DNA of 64,000 bases. Source: Eremophila alpestris peregrina. Its lineage: Eukaryota; Chordata; Aves; Passeriformes; Alaudidae. The notes under the pieces were generated by a model. That model searched no databases. It saw nothing but the letters and a program-made list of their open reading frames with translations, and was not told the origin of the DNA. Location: contig WMCF01000006.1 in assembly GCA_009792885.1 (NCBI GenBank), forward strand, positions 1,178,001 through 1,242,000. The letters run 5' to 3'. Position 1 is the first letter of the stretch. Each line of letters begins with the position of its first letter. Shown piece by piece: positions 51,401 through 60,400 of the stretch. Made by a program: the position numbers and the translations under genes.

Positions 51401-54400
51401 AGAAACAATATTACATTCATGAAAGTGTATTTATAATTTTACTTTTTACTTACTAACAGCAACAATGAAATCTTTGTGCAGCTTGAAAGTCATCAGTGGT
51501 TCTGAAAGGCACCTGGTTGTAAAAAACCCAAATTTTTTGTTTAAAAATGACTCAAAATCTAAGTTTTATGAGCGTGATTATGATAGCCCTCAACACCTGC
51601 ACAACGTTCTATTGGTCCTAGGAAATCCAATTCAGTGATGACTGATTGAAGTTATACAACTCAGTCAAGTGCACTGTCTGAAAATCGAGTTGAATCTGGT
51701 GTTAATAAGGAAAATGTTACTTCAGCACAGAGCCTCAGTGTTTCCTGTCTTCCATACTGTGGGACAGGAATAAATACAGCTGCAGACACAGTATGGTGGG
51801 CTGCAGAAGCAACCTTTTGCCTAAGAAAGGCAAAAAAAAAAAGATGAAATTTGGGACTGAAATTCTAATCTGAGAGATCTTAAATGAGTCATCCTCTAAA
51901 AGGCAGACTGTGAGTTGCCTTACAGACACACAGATACAGCTTGCTCACTCATGTCCTAATTTCACAAACACAGTAGCTAAAATAACTTGTGCTTCCAAAG
52001 ATCATCAATTTCTTCAAAAGTATTATAAATTTCTTCAACCAAAGCCAGCCTTTTTAATGAAATGTACATGAGCATAAATCCTAGGCATGTTTTTCAGGTT
52101 AATTCAAAGACTAGGGATTTCTGATGCTGCCTTTTTTTAGGTGGCTTGTTTAGGAAATCTCAGTTTTTAGAAGGCATAGAACACCCACCATCTGAGTTGG
52201 ATACTTTTTATTATATCTCTATTGAACTTTATATATTGAGATCCAAAAGAGTTATCTCAGAAGTACCATAATTTTTGAATATTCTGTCTCTTATCAGCAA
52301 AAATGACAGGAGGGATATTTTATTTGTGAAGATATTAAGAGCATAGGATAAAAACCTGTTCTTCTGCTGGAATTTTCATCCAACCATATTGCCATGAAAT
52401 TTTATCGTACACAACTTAAGGGATTCACAAAGAAAAGACTGAGCACAACATGTTTTATGGTAACATAAAAGAATTTAAATAAAAATATGCAATTAATTGA
52501 ATTTAGGGCTATATAAGGCTGGTTTATCTTAAAAAGGTTGAAGGTGTGCATTATTATGCATAATCACAGGAATATTAAGAAGGATAATAAAATACTTGTT
52601 CATTACCATGGCAATGGATACAAGAAATGCAATATGATATTAACAAACCAAAGATTAATGGACCAGAGAAGGAATACTGAAACTATGTGGTATCATACTT
52701 ACCTGAGGTAGTTTTTTAGTCCACTTGTTATTGTTTTATTGTCCCAAATTTCCATATCAATATCCATATCAGGAGGCGATTTAGGGGCTGGCAAAAATTT
52801 GAATTAGGATTTTGTTACAGTTTGATTAACACATTCACTAGAAAAGTAGCAAGAGAGAAGCTACTAGATCAGCTCAACTAGTCATTTATAAGCTAGACTA
52901 ACTACCAATGTGATCAATTTAAATCTTTTCATCTCTGCCAAATTATTAATAAAAAGAAAGTCAGTGCTCATAGTTAGTATCCATAAACATTAACTTTATG
53001 CACTGTATCAAAGTGTTAAGTAAGCCCAAGTCCACAGAGAATTACTAATTCATTTGTTTTAGACATGCAAGCACAAGCATCAGTGAGATCAATTAGCAAG
53101 AAAAGTTAAAGACTGGAACAAGTGTCTATTAAGCTGAGCCATGATGGGCTATGGAACTAAGCTATGGAGAACCTGTGGGACAAGCCAAATATATATCAAT
53201 AAACAGAACTTTATAGCTAGAAGAAGAAAAGCATTTTTATTAGTAATTTGCTCATGTGTAACATGCAGAAGTGAATACTAATGCACACAAGAAACTACAG
53301 ATGAATCACTCATTTTAAAAGTGGAAACTCAATTTAGTGGCAGTAAGTGCACATACAAAACTGGGAATATTATGACATACTCTTCTGAGCACTGCAGTTA
53401 AGGCAAAAGGGACCACAGCACACACACTGCATACTGACAAGACTTCATTTCAGATACTTACAAAATATGGTATTCATCAGCTTTTGCACCTTAGAATTTA
53501 CACCACCTATTCTGTACAGCCCCAGGATTGTAATACCTACATTAGGAAAACAAGTAAATGAAAATAACTGAAATAATGAAAATATGGTTATTTCAATATA
53601 TGCTGATGCATTCTTGGTTAATGTTTTCAAAACATCTAAATGTATTTATGGAAAACTGTACCATTACATTCTTAAGTACTGCTTTACCCTAATGCAATCT
53701 CTTGTGGGACATTAACAAACTCATTCCATTGAGTCCACACCATACCATACACCAAGCATAATTTTACACTACCAGAACCCTTCTGCATAGAAATGACCCA
53801 TATTAGCAAACAACAAGGTGATGGCTAGAAAAAGTGAAGAATAAGACCCAAAAGCAGTCTTAAAACACATTAGACATCAACAAGTTCATATTGCCTAGAT
53901 GTCAGTGTCTGTGTTTGCTTAGACCATCATATCTTTCAAATAAGATGTGGTTGACATTTATATGAAACCAAAAATATATACTGTATACTGTTGTAACACA
54001 TCTGTTGAGAATTTAGGTTGCCTGTTAAAATTGCCAGGCCTTTTTCAACAGCACAGATAATAATAATAACTAATGTTTAAAGAGTGACATTCAGAATTCA
54101 GTCTTTGATTATTTCAGTCATGATTATTTTATTAGCTGCCTTTTAAAATCAGCAGGGTTTAAATGTCTTCCATTCTCCCCACTTCAAGCCTTAACATTTA
54201 AAAGTTGTCTACTTTTCCTTTGAAAACAACATTCCTAAATCTGATCTCACTTAGATAACCTAGGTGTTTTGTTTTGAAACTCTCTTTTACCCTCCCTGTT
54301 CCAGAAAATTTTGCAAGATCTGAATCATCAGTGACTCAACAATGATAACACTGCTGGCTGAGAAACTGAATTCAAGTTGAGCTCAAAGTTGCACAGAGGG

Positions 54401-57400
54401 ACCACATTTGGATTAAAAGAGATCTGCACACTGACAGCTCAAGAAAATCTATCTCATTTTATAGGAGATGATACAGCCATAACTCTCTATTTAAAACTTA
54501 CTGTGAGTTGTTAGATACCACCTCATCAGCAGATTATTCCTTTTTTTACATTCCCACTAACAAAAATGGGTGTTGCTAAACATTAAATGCTGCTAAACAT
54601 ATGAAAAATAAAAAAAAAATGTACAGCATTAATGAATAAAATTATAGGAGTTATACTCTGCAAAAAACCAGATGTACCAGCAGAGAATGTTGATGTCACT
54701 TTCGGGTCTTCAGATTTCACACTTGAAACCTAAGTTGGAAGCTGAGACTCCCTACAGCTGTATCACAAGAAGAGTCAAGTCAGTGCACACAAATGAAAGA
54801 ATAAAGATGTGTGCAATTGTGTATTAAGCTGTCTAATCAACAAGGAATTACAGAAAAAAGTTTAAAAATCTCACTTAAACGATATGTTAAGAATTGTTGT
54901 TGGAACTGAGGAGAATTTGGAGTTAAAGCACTCAAATAAAATATGAAAAGTCCAAACCAAACAATGGATGCACTTCAGAGCACAGATGTAAAACATGTAG
55001 AATTAAAAAACAGTCATGTTTTAGAAAAAATGTCACAACAATCTAATACCTTCTTTGTGGTTTAATACACACCTCTTGTTTCTACAGCATGAATACATTT
55101 CCTCACGAAGTTGAAACCTGCTTCATTTAAGTACACTACAAAAAAAAAAAAGGGTAATTACTTTCCAATTACTTTCCAACATCAGTATACAAAATCTTCT
55201 GGTTAGCTACACTCACACACTAGTCAAGGAGGCCTAATACATGGTTATCCATAACATTATAATACTTATTCTGTAATAGGGGCTTTGTAGATACATTCAC
55301 AACCCAACTTTGTAGTAAATTTGTACCACTAGAAGTTTAATATTCTACTGTCTTTCTCAGCAATCAGTAGCCTCTCTAAAGATACAGCTGAAAGCTGCTG
55401 AGCAAAATGCTTTTAGGAGTCCAGGACCTACCTTATGACCAGAATATATTAATTGTTTTTAATACAACAGTATTCTTTGCTCCTTGCATATGCACATAAT
55501 CACTCATAAAATGGTAATGCAGGAGAACAATCCTTGTTACTGAGTTTAATTAGTCATCTTCTTTCAAGTGAATGCATTTCTCATTAATGCTGCATCTTCA
55601 GTACCCACTGCTCTAACTAGCTAAATAAAGATCTTAAAACAGCTTATTTGTCACCATCAAAATAAACACCAGCATATAAAAGAACAGACTGTGGCTTAAA
55701 TTTCAGATTTTCAGTCTCAAATATACCTCCAATGAAGACGTATGTCCAAATTTTACAAATCTTTTTCTCTGCAATATATTATTTAAATTATTTTTACATG
55801 TTTGTGTTAATATGATAATAACCAATGTGTTAATACAGTGTTAATAGAATTGTGCACAAAAACCTCATAGCACCTTTAGATACACTAATATTGTTACTCA
55901 GTGTAAGTCTAACAGGTGGATATACACCTAAAACTAAAACAATGTGAGGGACCAAGGCCAGTTGTGTGAGGTTCAACAAGGCCAAGTGCTGGTTCCTGCC
56001 CCTGGGTCACAACAACCCCAGGCAGTGCTACAGGCTGGGGCAGTGGCTGGGAAGCTGCCTGGTGGAAAATGACCTCGGAGTGTTGGTTGACAGTGGCTGA
56101 ACATGATCCAGTGTGTGCCCAGGTGGCCAGGAAGGCCAGTGGCATCCTGGCCTGGCTCAGCAGTGGTGTGGCAGCAGGAGCAGGGCAGTGACTGTCCCCC
56201 TGTGCTGGGCACTGCTGAGGCCACACCTCAAATCCTGTGTTCAGTTCTGGGCCCCTCCCTGCAAGAAAGACATTGAGGGGCTGGAGCGTGTCCAGAGAAG
56301 GGCAACGGAGCTGGGGAAGGGTCTGGGGCACAAGTGCTGTGAGGAGCAGCTGAGGGAGCTGGGGGTGTTCAGCCTGGAGAAAAGGAGGCTCAGGGGAGAC
56401 CTCATCACTCTCTGTAAGTGCCTGAAAGGAGGCTGTGGCCAGGTGGGAGTTGGTCTCTTTTCTTAAGTAACAAGCAATAGGAAAAGAGGAAATGGCCTCA
56501 AGTGGTACCAGGGAGAGTTTAGTTATCCAACAAAGTTATTTCACAGCAATAGAAATAAAATATAAAATAATCTCTTTCTCCCACACATATATCAAGAAAC
56601 TGTAACATTACAGAAATCTAGACGGAAATGGCAACTCAGCATAAAGAGCTTACTTTCTTCCTTCTTGCTAATAATGGCTGGCAGTGTGTAGATCTGTAAA
56701 AAAAGAAACAACAATCAAACAACAATGCAATAGGACAATGTTTGTGCTTTAAATCCTTTATTGCCAGGTTTGTGAGAAGTTGCACCATGCTATGTATGAG
56801 ATTGCTGCTAGGGAAATCCCAGCCTTGCCTTTCATGATCTCTTGACATTTACTGCTCCAGCACACAGCTGGGTTAACAGCTCTGTGCTACCATAATGCAA
56901 CTATGCATTAGAAATCAGATTTACTGAGTCCAAATGGGTTAAATTTCAAAACAGCATGTGATTATAATTCCTATACTGGTTAAGGCAAACAAGAAGCATG
57001 TAAAAACATTCACTGAGGTCATAAAACTGATCAATCATTCTTTTCCTATCAGACACAGGTCTGACATCACCCTCATTCAGTGAGTAGTTTAAGAGCATGC
57101 AAAAATGGGAAGAAAACTCAGACAAGTCTGTCTCTCAGTAGCTTTCAACACATGCTTCTGCTCTCTGCAATGCTGTTTGAGATGGTGCTCAAACTTTATT
57201 CCATCAAACTGCCCAAAAGATGTTGTTCTTTACCATTGTAAAAACAAGCACTTCACGTATGTTACCTGAACCATGCATCCTATTAGACAATTTGCTATTG
57301 TATTACTTAAAATATTGCCACTTTAAATAACTTAACATAAAATAATGATATACATAAATGCAGGCTTAAATTAATAGATCTACTTTTCTAGTTTGTAGTT

Positions 57401-60400
57401 ATCTTCACTGTGTACTTGCATTAGTGTCTCACAAAGAAAAGAACTCTATTTGTTGGTACTGCAATACAGTATCTGAAATGCATACTAGCTTCTTTCTGTA
57501 ATGTGATCCAGAAAACTGTAAAATGAAAATGAAAAAATATCCTTACTGGCTCCTTTCCATCCATAGCCTCAAGCCAAAGTTTTCGGTTGGATTCTGAAAA
57601 AGCTTGTAGTGTGATGATTCCAGGTCTGTCAAAAACACACACATTCACTGAAGTTACTGTTTTTCTCAAACAGTATCCAAAGTCAGAATCCACATGCATA
57701 GTGATGTGAATATATAAAACACAGACAGAATTTAGAGAAAGTTGACAGTTTCTTACATAACAGCATAATTTTGAGCTAGGTATAAAACACACCTGTTTTT
57801 TAAAAGTGTGCTTACAGTTAGTAAAACATTTTTTAAGAGAACAACTACAAAAGTAATTCTATTTTAATTATTATATTAAAAAAAAATTCAATATTTATCT
57901 TCATTCCCAGGATTGGAAAAAATACTTCTATAAAGTACTGCATACCTATATCTTAAACACAGGAAATCTATTCTCATGTATCTGATATAATTATAATATC
58001 CAGGAGTAAGTGGAAAAAAAATTGTAGATGTAATTTTCAAGAAAAAAAGTACTACCATACATTTCCAAAAGTGATAGACATTTTACAGAATATGCTTATT
58101 AACAATTCCTATAAAATATTTACAAAAATATTTATGATCTGTTTCTAAAAGAGCATAGTCAGTTTTGCTACAAGTTCCATAAGAATCCATGCAACATCAT
58201 GTAGTAAAGACGACATATTTAATAAATAAAATTTATTTATTTATGAATTTAATAGATAAAAGAAAAACAGGTGTTAACAAAGAAGTACTAAGTCTTGAAA
58301 GCCTAGTTTGGCTTTATACAAATATACTGGTAAACATTCCTATTACAGGAGTAATATCTATTGGCTGCAATTATTTTCAAATTGTTAACACAACAGAAAC
58401 AAACCTCTCAAATACTTCAATATCAAAACAGAAACGTTTGTCAATTGAGTCTGTCTTTCTCCTGATGCAAGATTTCAGCTTGAACATTTCTGGTGAGCTT
58501 GTGACAAGGCCATTCTACAAAACAACAAAATAAAATTAGCACAAGCAGTCTGCTTATACACCTTGGCTTCGTCTTAAATTTAACTGCATGAACAGTCCAA
58601 AGAACATGTCTTAACACAGGGATTAAAATTATTTAGGAATATATGTGTAGCCTGATGTGTTGGATGGCTCAGTGTATGATGGAAGAACAAGGATTATTGT
58701 GTACCTCAACTTTAGCCACACTTTCAACACTACATCCTACGACATCCTCATAGAAAAGTGCAGGTGAAACATGGGTGGGATGGTGAGGTGAACATTGCCT
58801 GAACTGCTGAGCTCACAACAGAAGTCCAGCTGCAGCCAGGAACTAGTGGTATGCCCATGGGGTTAATATTGTTCAGCATGAATTGTAATAAGCCCAGGCA
58901 CCAGGACAGCATGACACAATAGAGAGCAGCTTGGCATAAAAGGAATTTCAGTTTCTGGTGGGCAAAGAGGTGGCCATGAGCCAGCAATGTGATGTGGCTG
59001 CAAAGACAGCCACCAGCCTCCTGGGATGCATCGGGCAGGTACTGCCTGCAAGTGGAGGAAAGAGGTCCTTACCCTCCCTCCATTCAGCAGGTGAGGGACA
59101 CCTGGAATGCTGTGCCCAGTGCTGGGCTCCCTGGTACAAGAGAAGCAGTGATGTGCTAGAGCAAGTCCAGCTAAAGGCTACCAAGGTGATTAATGACTTG
59201 GAGCACAACTACCTGAAAGGAGGCTTTAGTGAGGAGAGGGTCAGGCTCTTCTGCCATCTCTTAAGTGAAAGAACATGAGGGAGAAGCTTTAAGTTGTGCC
59301 AGGAGAGGTTCAGATTAGATACTAAAAATAAAGTTTTCACTGGAAGAGTGGTTAGGCATTGAAACAAGTTAACCAGGTGGAGTCACCATCTCTGAAAGTG
59401 TACAAAAAGAGCCTGGATGTGGCACTTGGGAATATGGCTTAGGGGTGATTATCGTGCTATATTGCTGGTTGGACTAGATGACCTTGAAGGTCTCCTCAGA
59501 CCTTGATGATCCTGTGATCTGTCATATGAGGAGAAGCTGAGAGAGCTGGGACTGTTTGGTCTGGAGAAGAGTGATCACATTAGTGACTGATCTACAAATA
59601 TCTCATGGGAAGGAAAGTAGACTGAGTCAAATTCTTCTCAGTGATGCCCAATGGAAGGGTGAGAGGTGATGGGCACAAACAAAAATACAAGTAATTCCAT
59701 CTGAACTTCAGAAAAAGTTTTTTATGGTGGTCAAACACTGGAACAGGTTGCTCATAGAGGGCTCCATTCTTGGAGATGTCTAAAACCTGACTGGTCACAG
59801 ACCTCACCAACCTGTTCTGACCCTGAATTGAGCTTATATTAGAGATCTCCAGAGCCCCCTTCCAAACCTCATCCACTATGATTCTGTGCAAATGTAATAA
59901 ATTTTATATGCATTTAAAACAACCACATTATTTAGAAAAGTTATTTAACAAGTGGTTTAAATATGTTTTAAAAGAAATATTACTTAAATATTTATCGATG
60001 CTGTATGATACATGCACATCTATGAAAACAGCCTTATCTGTTGACATTTTTTTCTTTCAGCAGTTCTTAAAAGCTTACATAAAAAAGATGGAATATACAG
60101 CTCATGCATGTGTTTATGTACATGTAACTCACCACTTTTCCACCAGATTTTGTTTCAGCTATACTCATTGTGAAAGTTTTTGTTCCTTTGTCGTAAGTGC
60201 AGTAATGTTTTACCCACGTAAATCCAAGGGGTCCTGGAGTAAAGAGAGATAGTATCTAAAGTTATTGTCACTATTTTGGTTGGAATTAGAGTAGAAAAAT
60301 GAAACATTGTAGCATCCACATGCAGCCTTCTCCTTATTTTTTAATCTGAACCTATTGTTCAGGTATAATTTTCAAATACTGCAGCTTGACAAGGTTGCCC

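Larger units (their letters stand above)
50678..55072 (-). other. ARHGAP42 introns within the RhoGAP domain
   Basis: Introns at 50678-51453, 51513-52702, 52788-53461 and 53537-55072. Short, AT-rich and without a recognised mobile element, unlike the introns on either side. Confidence 0.7.
58515..60132 (-). other. ARHGAP42 intron filled largely by two old CR1 copies
   Basis: The intron between PH exons. Most of 58640-59890 is decayed CR1 on the plus strand. Confidence 0.8.

Noticed and set aside
55909..56466. Open frames of 83-140 codons on both strands
   Set aside because: They lie in a CR1 element whose well-preserved GC-rich sequence leaves long frames; the minus-strand frame is antisense to CR1.
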